Source: Gp7-AA6 sp036001245 | GTDB lineage: Bacteria; Acidobacteriota; Thermoanaerobaculia; UBA5066; Gp7-AA6 | Assembly (NCBI GenBank): GCA_036001245.1 | Contig: DASYUL010000019.1 | Location: forward strand, 39,166-103,165 | Length of the DNA stretch: 64,000 nt | Direction: 5' to 3' | Part shown: in pieces, positions 23,611 through 32,212 of the stretch | How positions within the stretch are numbered: the first letter of the stretch is position 1 | Layout of the letters: the number at the start of each line of letters is the position of its first letter | Notes under the pieces: generated by a model | Told to the model about the DNA's origin: nothing | Databases searched by the model: none | What the model saw: the letters and a program-made list of their open reading frames with translations, nothing else | Translations under genes and position numbers: made by a program

Positions 23611-24602
23611 TGCGGCGGCTCCCTGCGGGATGGGGTCTCTGTCCCACGCGGTTCCTCGTCCCACGTTTCGACCGGCCGATCGAAGGTTCTGCCCGGTCGG
23701 TCGTTTCGTGGCGGACGAGAGCTCACGAGGCGCGGGCCCGCGAAGAGCATCTCGCCCTGACGCTCGAAGAAATCCCCACGGACCAGCGCGTCGATCGTGA
23801 GCGGCGCAGACCGTCCTCCGGATTTCGTGCCGCACGCCCACGGATCTCGGCCGAGAGCTTCGACGAACGCGCCCCATTCGGCGATCGTGAGCTTCGGGTG
23901 TTTCCGTGAAAATGCTCGCAGCCGCGCCCGTCGCTGCGGGCTCGTTTCGCGGGCCTCCGCGAGCCCCCCACGGCGCGCGTTGTAGCCCTGGACCAGCTCC
24001 TCGGGTGTCAGCCCTTCGACTGCGAACAGCTCCTCAGGCTTTGACCCTTCGACCGATCCGAGTTCTCCCGCGCGGGGGGGCTCTCGCGAAGCGAGAGGGG
24101 GGGTATTACGGAGCTCCGAAGGAGCTCCTGAAGAAGAAGATGAAGAGCTTGATTTTGCTACCTCTTTTGCTTGAAGCAAAAGGGGAGCTGTGCTTGAAGC
24201 AGAGCTTGAATCTGAGCTTAAGCTTTGCTCGCCGCCGTCTCGCCGCCGCTCTTGCGCCTTTCGGCCTCCGGCCCTCCCTGCGGCGGCCCGCTCGGCCCGA
24301 AAGTCTTCCGTCTGCTGCCGGATTTCGAAGAGGCGCGCATTTATCAGACGGCCCGGGAGTTCCGCGTGCGGCACGAATTGGCGGAGAACGACGTCGAGCT
24401 GCTCGGCTCTACGGAGAAGGGCGAGCTTCATCAGCCGCCGCCGGTCCTCTGGGAGTGAGCAATTCTCGTCCGCCCAGGCATGACATAGGAGTCTGAGATA
24501 GCCACGCTCTTCGTGCGCCGACATGAGCGCAATTGAGGTCGAAGAAAGCCAGTCAGCGGCATAAAACTGGAACGCGGGCGGCGGGGTCCGGTCCGAGCTC
24601 AC
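23607..24602 (-). CDS. DUF1376 replication-initiator-like protein
   Basis: A 331-residue protein from GTG 24602. The N-terminal domain FQFYAADWLSSTSIALMS, ERGYLRLLCHAWADENCSLP is DUF1376, found in phage replication proteins of the YdaU type. A Ser-rich linker (about residues 145-175, with a run of eight Ser) joins a C-terminal region ending in a Trp-containing basic segment. The DNA of the linker holds several strong dyads (24081-24225), as in initiators that contain their own origin. Coupled to the DnaC-like gene. Confidence 0.75.
   Translation of the reverse strand: MSSDRTPPPAFQFYAADWLSSTSIALMSAHEERGYLRLLCHAWADENCSLPEDRRRLMKLALLRRAEQLDVVLRQFVPHAELPGRLINARLFEIRQQTEDFRAERAAAGRAGGRKAQERRRDGGEQSLSSDSSSASSTAPLLLQAKEVAKSSSSSSSSGAPSELRNTPPLASREPPRAGELGSVEGSKPEELFAVEGLTPEELVQGYNARRGGLAEARETSPQRRARLRAFSRKHPKLTIAEWGAFVEALGRDPWACGTKSGGRSAPLTIDALVRGDFFERQGEMLFAGPRLVSSRPPRNDRPGRTFDRPVETWDEEPRGTETPSRREPPQ
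24081..24225. other. Hairpin cluster inside the DUF1376 gene, candidate origin of element 2
   Basis: CTCTCGC-GAA-GCGAGAG at 24081-24097; GGAGCTCC-GAA-GGAGCTCC at 24110-24128; CTTTTGCTT-G-AAGCAAAAG at 24164-24182; TGCTT-G-AAGCA at 24191-24201; and further AGCTTAAGCT dyads to 24225. Local AT content is higher than around it. Origins embedded in the initiator gene are known in lambdoid phages. Confidence 0.45.
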
Positions 24603-25069
24603 GAGACAATTTCCAGAATTCGCCGCGGCCGCTGGCGCCGGCTCCGTGTGCGGCGCAGCATCGCGATCGCCCGCCGGCACTCGCGGCGCGCCTCCTCGAG
24701 GTCGTCTGCCGCGCGTTCGAGGCCGCCCTCGACGATCGTCCACCCCTCGACGCTGTCCTCGAGCTCCTCCGGGTCGGAGTACGCGATCCGCCGGAGCTGC
24801 TCCAGGTTCTCGGCTGCAGAGGTGCTGTAGGCCTGCGCTGTCCCGATCGCCGCGAAAGCCGGCCGGAGATATGTATCGGGCGGATCCGGCTCTGGAAAGC
24901 GTTTCCAGGCGGCACGGACGAGTTCCTCGTCCGCCGGTTCGAGGACGTCGGTCAGGAAGTCTTCGACCGGTTCGAGGTCGGGCGTTTCCGCCGGTCGTGC
25001 TAATCTGATTACGTCGTTCGTTCCCTGAGGGCCGTGGCTGCTCACCGCGGCCTTTTTCTTTCGGTTCAT
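24599..25069 (-). CDS. Hypothetical protein
   Basis: A 156-residue helical protein, Glu- and Arg-rich toward the C-terminus (ERAADDLEEARRECRRAIAM). Overlaps both neighbours by start/stop. Probably part of the replication operon; no family recognised. Confidence 0.5.
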   Translation of the reverse strand: MNRKKKAAVSSHGPQGTNDVIRLARPAETPDLEPVEDFLTDVLEPADEELVRAAWKRFPEPDPPDTYLRPAFAAIGTAQAYSTSAAENLEQLRRIAYSDPEELEDSVEGWTIVEGGLERAADDLEEARRECRRAIAMLRRTRSRRQRPRRILEIVS

Positions 25070-25278
25070 GCTGGCGCCTCTCTCGTTCGCAGCTGCCTGA
25101 GAGCTGTAGTGCGGCGCCGCTGCTGGTCTTTCGAGAGTCGGTATCTCCCCGTCTCCGCCTCTGAAAGCCGCGAGACGGGAATCCGTGTCACCCGCGCGAG
25201 ATCGATGAGACGAACGCGCGCCTCGAGCCGCTCTCGTTTTTCAGCCGTCAATGGCGGTAGGCGCTTATGACGAAACAT
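25066..25278 (-). CDS. Helix-turn-helix regulator, paralogue of 30614 gene
   Basis: A 70-residue protein with LIDLARVTRIPVSRLSEAET as a helix-turn-helix and the downstream pattern GRYRLSKDQQRRR. The protein at 30614-30865 has the matching AAESDVSLRKLSLSER and GLYKLSHDEERRR, so the two are paralogues. It begins the leftward replication operon behind ggagaagataa, so it may be its regulator. Confidence 0.6.
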   Translation of the reverse strand: MFRHKRLPPLTAEKRERLEARVRLIDLARVTRIPVSRLSEAETGRYRLSKDQQRRRTTALRQLRTREAPA

Positions 25279-25596
25279 TTATCTTCTCCAAAAAGCATGC
25301 CTCGAAGTCCGGTGGTGTCAACCCCGGCACTTGTTGAGTAGGTCGAGCACGTCGTCGCAGGCTCCAACAAGCCGGAAGAGAGCGTGTACGAGTCGAGCGA
25401 CGCGAGGATCCCGCCCGGGATGGACGGCCCGAACAGGAAGGAGGCGCCTCCCTCACTCTCCCCCGGCTTGCTGCAGCCAGCGACAGGCGCAATCGAACCG
25501 TGAGTCGGATCGCCGCCGCGCCGGCGGTACGAATCGCCGAGCCTCCGGGAGAGCTGACTTCCCGATGGCGGCTGCGCTCTCCGCGGATCCCCCGGC
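25279..25596. other. Gene-free interval
   Basis: 318 bases between the scaffold-like gene and the replication operon. Apart from the promoter-like sequence at its left edge, no conserved frame, repeat or RNA is visible. The major capsid gene would be expected downstream of a scaffold/protease gene, and it is absent here. Confidence 0.4.
25294..25321 (-). promoter_or_regulatory. Likely promoter of the replication operon
   Basis: A perfect -35 TTGACA (25316-25321, minus strand) and a weak -10 CATGCT (25294-25299) 16 bases away; the ATG at 25278 follows after a GGAG site. The leader would be very short. Confidence 0.4.
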
Positions 25597-26355
25597 TCAC
25601 GGCTCGACTCCGCCCGCCGCCCGGAGGCGGTCCTCGCGCCAGGCCATCTCGACGCGCCGAACGGCGTCGAGGTACGAAATCGAGTTGCCCTTCTCCGACT
25701 GCTCGGCGATCTCCTTCTCGGCCGCCAGGTGGAGCTCCGCGCTCTGGGGGTTTGCATCGATCAGCTCGAGGGCTTCCGTGTAGCGGACCTGTGGATGCGC
25801 CAACATGAAACGGCGGACGCGCTCGTGTCTCTCTGATCGGGCGAAACGAACCCCCGGATTCATGGCCGTGACGTCGCCGCGCCGCGCGAGGTCCGCGAGA
25901 TCGGCGAGATGGATTTCCTGTTCGTCGCCGGCGGCTAGGGCCACCATTGCGAGCCCCGGGATCGCCGCTCGATGCGCCCCAAGGAAGGCGAGATCCTCGA
26001 AGCGATACCCGTCCGGTGTCTTCGCGAGCTCCATAGAAACGCGACGGTAGGCACCGCTTCTGTTCTGCTGGACGAGCGCCTCGGTGGGCACGATCGCCGC
26101 GAACAGCCGATCCCTGTCCTCGTCGTACTCGAGGCCCACGACGTCGCCGTAATCCGCCGAACTTGTCGTTATCGCATCGTGGCCGATTTTCAGGCGATGG
26201 TCTGCATTCGGATCGAAGGTTCGGGCGAGCGCTGCGAGCGCCCTGGGCGTGAAGTCAACTCGCCCGCCGACCTTCGCGTGAAAGACGCCTGAGCGTGCGA
26301 CCTCAATCTTCGCGACCTCTCCCGCAGCGAGACGGATCCGTTCTGGTAGCAGCAT
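25597..26355 (-). CDS. Phage scaffold/protease-like protein
   Basis: A 252-residue protein. The N-terminal half has GVFHAKVGGRVDFTPRAL, LKIGHD, then YRRVSMELAKT and FEDLAFLGAHRAAIPGL, blocks shared with Mu I-like capsid protease/scaffold proteins. The C-terminal half is helical and charged, scaffold-like. A catalytic Ser is not obvious, so proteolytic activity is uncertain. It would normally lie next to a major capsid gene. Confidence 0.55.
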   Translation of the reverse strand: MLLPERIRLAAGEVAKIEVARSGVFHAKVGGRVDFTPRALAALARTFDPNADHRLKIGHDAITTSSADYGDVVGLEYDEDRDRLFAAIVPTEALVQQNRSGAYRRVSMELAKTPDGYRFEDLAFLGAHRAAIPGLAMVALAAGDEQEIHLADLADLARRGDVTAMNPGVRFARSERHERVRRFMLAHPQVRYTEALELIDANPQSAELHLAAEKEIAEQSEKGNSISYLDAVRRVEMAWREDRLRAAGGVEP

Positions 26356-26356
26356 C

Positions 26357-27157
26357 TCAGTCCCCTACTGCACCCTCTTCGTGCTGCATCGCTTCGCGTT
26401 TCGCGACGCTCCGCGAGGCGGGAACGCCACCGTACGCGCCGAGAGGCCGCGGCATCTTCGGAGGCGGACCGATCGGGGTGTGGTCGTCCGAGTAACGCGC
26501 GCGGTTGTCGGGCACGCTGGCGACGATCGCCGAATGGAGCTCGTGGACGGCCATGAGGGCGTTCCGCTTCCACTCTTCGGATTTCCCCTCGAAGAATGCG
26601 TCGACGCGCGCCTTCGACTCCTCCGTCCGCGCGCGCGCCTTCTGATTCTCGGCCTGCAGCTCCACTCGCCTCCGCTCGAGCGTCGCGATCATCTCGTCCA
26701 CGTTCGAGATCTCCGCGCAGCCGACAGCCTCTGTCTCTTGGACGTCACCGTGACTCTGCAGAATCTCCCGGAGGCGGAGCTGATCCTGCAGCGTCACGAC
26801 CTCCGTCGCTTCCGCGGGCGTGAGCTTCCGCCAGGGCCCCTTGGGGACCGGGTGTCCCTCATGGACCTCGATGCACGTGGCCGTCGCGAGCTCTTTCAGC
26901 GATTTCGGCAACCGGGGACCGGGTTTTACACACCATTCCCAACAGTCGCGTACGCCGGGCAGCGGCCCCTCGCCTTCGTACTGGTAGATCGCTATCTGAT
27001 CGCCGAGCGCGCCGCCGGCCTTCCGGACCTTCTCCTCCCATTCCTTCCGCTCGCGCGCGCTGACTGCTCGCTCGAGGAGCGCGTCGAGCTCCGCGTCTGT
27101 GAACTCATGCTTCGCTTGGGCTGTTGCCATCTTTCCCTTCCTGTTATCAGTAGTCAT
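26357..27157 (-). CDS. Hypothetical protein, helical
   Basis: A 266-residue charged helical protein with a coiled-coil stretch (IATLERRRVELQAENQKARA). It contains two isolated Trp-rich segments (DCWEWCVKPGPR). It lies one base after the start region of the scaffold-like gene and 7 bases from the tape-measure gene, so it is cotranscribed with them. No family recognised. Confidence 0.55.
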   Translation of the reverse strand: MTTDNRKGKMATAQAKHEFTDAELDALLERAVSARERKEWEEKVRKAGGALGDQIAIYQYEGEGPLPGVRDCWEWCVKPGPRLPKSLKELATATCIEVHEGHPVPKGPWRKLTPAEATEVVTLQDQLRLREILQSHGDVQETEAVGCAEISNVDEMIATLERRRVELQAENQKARARTEESKARVDAFFEGKSEEWKRNALMAVHELHSAIVASVPDNRARYSDDHTPIGPPPKMPRPLGAYGGVPASRSVAKREAMQHEEGAVGD

Positions 27158-27164
27158 CCGGTTC

Positions 27165-30100
27165 TCAGAAGCTCGGCGTCGTCGTCACTGAGCCGCCGGG
27201 GATACTCGGGACTCCAGCAGAAGCCGGAGTCCCTTCAGTCACCACCGTTACAGAGCCGGTCGCGAAAAAGCGAGTCGTCGCAGCGTCAGCCCTATTTGCC
27301 GCAGCTGCGATCTCGTCGAGGCTTTTGCCGATCTGCGATGCCGCGCCACTGATGATCCCGGCCGCTTTGCTGTGAGCGGCGGCGTGCTCGTTAACCTTCG
27401 TGATGAGCGTGTTCAGCTTCGCGACGTGAGTGTCATAGATGGCCTCGGCGTCCGTCATGGAGGTCCCCTCCTTCGCGAGCTCCTGCCTGACCACCAGTGA
27501 CTTCGTCTTGAACGCATCGCCGGCCTTTAAAAGATCCGCCGCCGCCTCGTCGTTGATCCGACGTTCGTCGTCTAACGCGGCCTGACGCGCGATGCGCTCC
27601 TCGTCCAGAATCCGCGTGTACTCGGCGAGATACTCCGCGTTGGAAATCTGCGCGTTGCGATTGCGCTCGTTGAGCGCGTTAAGCTGATCCACCGCCGACT
27701 GCCGAGCGGCATCTGCCGCTTCGTGCGCGGCCGTCACGGACTTCGCGCGATGCTTCTCGATCTCTGCCGTGTCCTCTCGATACGCCTTATCCAGGTCGTG
27801 AAACTTGACTACCTGATCGGAGATCGTCTCGATTAGGTCCTGCTTTGCCTTCGACGCCTCCGCGTCCGCCTTCGCTTGATCTTTCGCCGCCGTAGTGGCC
27901 TTCTTCGTCTCCTCGGTCGCAGCCTTTTGTTTGGTCGTCTGAATGTCGAGTTGCGTGGCGATCGCTTGCAGCTTCGCGGGTATCGCGATCCCGGCGTCCT
28001 CGTACTCCTCCATCCAGAGCCTGATTGAATCCTTCTGCGATTCCGCGAAACGCCGCCCCTCGTTCTCGCCCTCTTTCAGATATGCCTTGTAGAGACTGAA
28101 GAACGCCTGGATCTCCTGCTGTGCTTCGACGAACGAAATCGACTTCGTGATCGTGATGTTGAGCGCCTTGGCCGCCGCCTCTACTTCCTTCGTCTTCTCC
28201 ACGCTGCCGTGCATCGCGGCCTGGTGGAGGATGTAGGCGGCAGTCAGCCTCTCGACGCTCCCCGTGTTGTCAATGAGGCCCTGCTTATTCGCGTACTGAG
28301 CGCGCGTCAGAAGTTCGATCGCATCGCGCGCCTGCTGGACACGGGCGTCGTATTTCTCAAGCGACTCGCCCGACTGCCGCACCGCGACGGCCGAATCGTG
28401 GAAGCCGCTGATCAGGTTGACGATCCATGTGTAGTACTCGCGCGTCGCCTTATCGAGCCCCCTTATCGCGGTCGGGACGAGAGCGATCGCGGCGACGGCG
28501 AGCCCGACCGGACCGAGCAAGGCGAGGAAGCGGCCGCCGAGAGCCCCGACCTGGACCGATGCGCCAGTCATCGCGTTCGCGCCCTGAGTCAGTACCGGAG
28601 TAAGGCGACCGAACCCGCCGGCGCTCGTCGCTGCGGCAGTACTCGCGGCCTGCAGCTCAGTCGCGGTCAGGCCCGCAGCGATCGCGAGCTCTCGCAACTT
28701 CAGAATGTAGGCGTCGATCTGAGCTTGCTGCGCGGGCGTGATGATTCCGCCAGCGGCGCGCACGGCTTCCGTCTCAATGAGCAGCCCGCCGAGTGCAGTG
28801 GCCGCCGCCGCGACCGCCGCGACCATTCCCGCGCTCCCGGTCTCGACCGCGACCGTTGCCGCCCCCATCGCGACCCGCGTCTCGCGCAACGCACCGATGA
28901 CGGCGTTCTCGGAGGAGGCGCGCGCGGCGGCAGCGAGCGACGCCGCGTTCGTCGCTGCGGTGTACGCCTCTTCACCCCCAGCAGCCGCTACCGCGGCTTC
29001 GTACGCCAGGACGTGCGCGTTGGCGTTCTCGCGGAGGGACGTCGTTAGGAGCGTTTCGAACTGCGTAGCGCCGCTCGCCGCCAGAGATTCAGACTCCAAG
29101 CCAGCAGCAGCGACGCCAGCCGCAGCTCCCGTCTCGGTAAGGGCCGCCTCAAGGCTGGCCGCCCCCGCCGTGAGTGCTGCGGTCTGCGCGGCGGTAAGTC
29201 CGGTCTGTTCGCCGAGCGATACGAGCTGGGCCGCTGAAAGGCCCGCGCTCTCGCCGAGCGATGCGAGTTCCACAGCCGAGAGGCCGGCCGAACGGGCGAG
29301 ATCTGCATCGGCGGTCGCGGTTGCCCGCGCCGCAGCGGCGGACGCCTCCAATCCGATCGCCGTCGCCGTGACCGCGTCGCCTTCTGCGGCGATCGCGCCA
29401 GCGGCCGCACCGGCACTCTCGATGACGGCCCCTTGGCCCGTGGCGAGCGTCTCCGCGCCAGCCGCGGCCTGCTGAAGGCCAGCGGCGGCACCTTCAGCGG
29501 CTGCCACCTCCCCATCGAGCGCGGTCGCCGCTCCAGCAGCCCCGACTGCTACCTGCTCCTGCGCGGCCCCGGCTTCAGCGGCCGCGATTGCCTGCTGACT
29601 GAGGGCCGACCCGGCGTCTCTGGAGGCTGCGGCTTCGGCCTCTAAGCCTCCTGCGGCCGTTTCTGCGGAAGAGGCCACCGCCGCGCCGGACTCTGCCGAT
29701 TGCGCCGCCGCAGCCGCTTCCTGCGAAAGAGCGGCGCCAGCAGACTCGGCCGCGACGGCCTCTTGCCCGAGACCGGCCGCTGCGGTCGCGGCAGAAGTTG
29801 CGAGTTCGGCCTGCGCTGTCCCAGCAGTGGCCGCTGCGGCCGCCTGCGAGTCGAGCGCGGTCCCGGCCGCCTGGGACGCCCCAGCCTCAGCCTCCAGACC
29901 ACCTACAGCCGATTCAGCGGCACCGGCAAGGCCAGTCTGGGCAGTGGCAGCGCTGCCCGCCTCCGTCGCCGCGGCTCCGAGTCCGGCGGCTGCTCCCTGA
30001 GCGGCGGAACCTTCAGCGTCGAGAGCGGCCGAGGCCTCGGCCGCTCCGGTCGCGACACCGCCCTGGGCGGCCTCGAGCTCGGCGATCTTGGCTTTGAGCC

Positions 30101-30173
30101 GGTCGATCTCCGCGACCGCGACGCTCGGGTCAGCGCTTATGCGGAGTAAGAGTTCGCGATCTAGGTCAGCCAT
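27165..30173 (-). CDS. Alanine-rich tape-measure-like phage protein
   Basis: A 1002-residue protein. Residues 1-35 form a coil (DPSVAVAEIDRLKAKIAELE). Residues 35-400 are an extreme Ala/Gly/Ser/Glu repeat with recurring GLEAEA, GALSQEAAA, GTALDSQAAA and LVSLGEQTGLTA units, probably a long helical rod. Near residues 540-565 is a hydrophobic segment, LGGRFLALLGPVGLAVAAIA, as in tape measures. The C-terminal part has further coiled coils. The repeat length would set rod length. The reverse-strand frames over it are composition artefacts. Confidence 0.65.
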   Translation of the reverse strand: MADLDRELLLRISADPSVAVAEIDRLKAKIAELEAAQGGVATGAAEASAALDAEGSAAQGAAAGLGAAATEAGSAATAQTGLAGAAESAVGGLEAEAGASQAAGTALDSQAAAAATAGTAQAELATSAATAAAGLGQEAVAAESAGAALSQEAAAAAQSAESGAAVASSAETAAGGLEAEAAASRDAGSALSQQAIAAAEAGAAQEQVAVGAAGAATALDGEVAAAEGAAAGLQQAAAGAETLATGQGAVIESAGAAAGAIAAEGDAVTATAIGLEASAAAARATATADADLARSAGLSAVELASLGESAGLSAAQLVSLGEQTGLTAAQTAALTAGAASLEAALTETGAAAGVAAAGLESESLAASGATQFETLLTTSLRENANAHVLAYEAAVAAAGGEEAYTAATNAASLAAAARASSENAVIGALRETRVAMGAATVAVETGSAGMVAAVAAAATALGGLLIETEAVRAAGGIITPAQQAQIDAYILKLRELAIAAGLTATELQAASTAAATSAGGFGRLTPVLTQGANAMTGASVQVGALGGRFLALLGPVGLAVAAIALVPTAIRGLDKATREYYTWIVNLISGFHDSAVAVRQSGESLEKYDARVQQARDAIELLTRAQYANKQGLIDNTGSVERLTAAYILHQAAMHGSVEKTKEVEAAAKALNITITKSISFVEAQQEIQAFFSLYKAYLKEGENEGRRFAESQKDSIRLWMEEYEDAGIAIPAKLQAIATQLDIQTTKQKAATEETKKATTAAKDQAKADAEASKAKQDLIETISDQVVKFHDLDKAYREDTAEIEKHRAKSVTAAHEAADAARQSAVDQLNALNERNRNAQISNAEYLAEYTRILDEERIARQAALDDERRINDEAAADLLKAGDAFKTKSLVVRQELAKEGTSMTDAEAIYDTHVAKLNTLITKVNEHAAAHSKAAGIISGAASQIGKSLDEIAAAANRADAATTRFFATGSVTVVTEGTPASAGVPSIPGGSVTTTPSF

Positions 30174-30176
30174 CGG

Positions 30177-30617
30177 TCAGTTCACCGCATCGGATCTGAA
30201 GAAATCGGTGAGAGCAGCATCAACGGCCGCGATCGTCGCCCTCTCGTCGTCTATGCCGGGAACGTCCTGAATCGCCGCCCGGAGGCGCCGCGCCGACTCG
30301 TGGAGCTCACGAAGACTCACCAGCACCTGTTCGATCTCGCGCTCCATGATGGCCTTCACCTCCTCATCGCTGAGGCCCTGACTGGCTGCGGTCACAGCCC
30401 GGAGCAGATCAGGAGGAGTCTCGCCGATTGGAGCTGCTGCAGAGATCCCGACGGCGAGAAACGCGGACTGCAGGTGGGCGAGCTCCCACTCGAGAAGAGA
30501 GTAGTCGCGGAGTTCGCGCAACGTCACCCGCATGCGCTCTATCGTCCGAAGGGCACTCGCGACGCCTTCCCTGTAGGTAACACTCCAAGACGGGCGGACG
30601 GGATCGTCTGCGGTCAC
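30177..30617 (-). CDS. Hypothetical helical protein
   Basis: A 146-residue protein from GTG 30617, which overlaps the preceding stop. It is helical, with an amphipathic C-terminal half (LVSLRELHESARRLRAAIQD). Position next to the tape-measure gene suggests a tail-assembly chaperone; inference only. Confidence 0.5.
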   Translation of the reverse strand: MTADDPVRPSWSVTYREGVASALRTIERMRVTLRELRDYSLLEWELAHLQSAFLAVGISAAAPIGETPPDLLRAVTAASQGLSDEEVKAIMEREIEQVLVSLRELHESARRLRAAIQDVPGIDDERATIAAVDAALTDFFRSDAVN

Positions 30618-30865
30618 GGCGTGGCGGTTCCGGCCGGCACACGACGAAGACGGTCGAGTGCGTCGCGCCGGCGGCGCTCTTCGTCGTGCGACAGCTTGTA
30701 GAGGCCGCGCTCGCTGAGCGACAGCTTCCGCAGACTCACGTCCGATTCGGCAGCGAGCCTGAGAAGGGTTACTCCGTGAAACAGCCGGAGATGCCGTGAG
30801 GAAGACTCGCTCAGCGGTGCGAGTTCGCCGCGGCGCCTTCTGTGAAGATCTGGCGTGCTGTCCAT
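30614..30865 (-). CDS. Helix-turn-helix regulator, paralogue of 25066 gene
   Basis: An 83-residue protein from ATG 30865. TLLRLAAESDVSLRKLSLSE is the helix-turn-helix; GLYKLSHDEERRRRDALDRL parallels the paralogue. Each paralogue heads one block of leftward genes, so the pair may divide control between the structural and replication blocks. Confidence 0.55.
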   Translation of the reverse strand: MDSTPDLHRRRRGELAPLSESSSRHLRLFHGVTLLRLAAESDVSLRKLSLSERGLYKLSHDEERRRRDALDRLRRVPAGTATP

Positions 30866-30945
30866 TGGTTTCCAATCAATGGAAGCACGGAATCGGGCTG
30901 TCAACGGACCGGAACGGGTGGGTTGTGGACAGCTAGAAAAAGGCG

Positions 30946-31965
30946 CTAATTCTCGGGCGGGAGCCTTTCCATTCTCTTTTCAATCGCGGAGCCCGTAATC
31001 GGTCGCTCTCTCCTGATCGTCTCCTCGGCGGCGACGGCTTCGACTGCTCGACTCCAGCTACCGTACTTCCGACCAGTCTCTTTCTCGATCGCTCGCTGCT
31101 TCTCTATGACGGCGGCTTCGGTCGCTGCGCCGTTGACCGTACGCCGCCGGACGCGCTTCCGTCGATCCGGACCGGGGTGGCGTCCCTGTTTGTGCCCGGC
31201 GAGCGCCCGGCCCAGTTTTTCCATCTCTCTCGAGAGTCTTTCGCGTTCCACCGCGTAGCGGGCGGCCGATAGCTTCGCCTTCGCCGTGACGAGAAGCCTT
31301 CGCTGCTCCGCGCGGGCCAGAATTTCGTCTCGAACCTCCCGGCACGCGAGAATGTCCACACTGCGCTGGCTAGCCTGAATGATGAAATCGGTCAAGCCGT
31401 CCAGCGTCGGCTCGAATTTTCGTCGGTACAGGCGGTAGAACCTTGTCGCAAACCGCACGTCGCGGAGGAACCGTGAGAGCGCAACGTAGCCGCCCAACAC
31501 CGTCGCGGTTCGCCCGATGTCCGCGGAATCAAACCGGTCTCGGTAAAAACTCGGTGCTCTTTTCCGACGAGGTGTCCAGCGCTTCTCGAAATGTTGGTCG
31601 CAGAAGAAGAACTTGCGCCCTTTCGGATCGCTGGCATCGGTCCTCTCGAGCCACTTCTTGGCGATCTCGCGGCAACCGGGCCAGGTACATCGAATATGGG
31701 CTGTGCAACGGCTCGACCCGGGAACGGACTCGCCTCCACAGCCGGGTTCGGTGCAGATCGCAACTATTTTCCGTGGAGCCTTCCGGCGAGGTCTGCTGTC
31801 TCGACTTCGGAATCTTTCGGCTAACTCCGCCGGCGCTCTTTGGGCCATGCGCTCGAGAAGCGTTGCCTCGTCTATCTCGGATGGAAAGGCTGTCAGCGGA
31901 GTTCCGGTGTCGTCCGCTTCGCGGAGATCCGAATTCAGTCGAACCATCTCGCGAACCGATTCCAA
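30946..31965 (-). CDS. Zinc-binding protein with Cys/His cluster
   Basis: A 339-residue protein. CTEPGC, then C in SSRCTAH, then CTWPGC, then FFCDQHFEK give two consecutive CxxxxC-x-C-x2-H-type zinc sites near residues 71-130. The rest is basic and helical with LSREMEKLGRAL coils. No known catalytic residue. A DNA- or RNA-binding role is plausible. The 247 bases upstream (31966-32212) hold no clear gene. Confidence 0.55.
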   Translation of the reverse strand: MESVREMVRLNSDLREADDTGTPLTAFPSEIDEATLLERMAQRAPAELAERFRSRDSRPRRKAPRKIVAICTEPGCGGESVPGSSRCTAHIRCTWPGCREIAKKWLERTDASDPKGRKFFFCDQHFEKRWTPRRKRAPSFYRDRFDSADIGRTATVLGGYVALSRFLRDVRFATRFYRLYRRKFEPTLDGLTDFIIQASQRSVDILACREVRDEILARAEQRRLLVTAKAKLSAARYAVERERLSREMEKLGRALAGHKQGRHPGPDRRKRVRRRTVNGAATEAAVIEKQRAIEKETGRKYGSWSRAVEAVAAEETIRRERPITGSAIEKRMERLPPEN

Positions 31966-32212
31966 CAGGTACGGGAGTGCTGTGACGAATTGAGACCCGC
32001 GTCGGAGCTCCGCCTTCCAGACCAGTTGTCCCTCGTTTCCGATCCTGAGGGTGTACCGATCCTTGCGGCAGGCGACCCAGAAGCCCGGTTCGGATCGTTT
32101 CTTCGTGTCTGCCGCCCTCCTCGGGAACGGCCCCTCGGGGGAAAACGTTGCGGCGGCGACGCGGCCGAGGACCGCGGTTCGGGAGCGACCCTAGCCGCCG
32201 CGTGCTCGAAGG

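Noticed and set aside
28209..29475. Open frames opposite the tape-measure-like gene
   Set aside because: They mirror the Ala-rich repeat composition and contain no recognisable domain.
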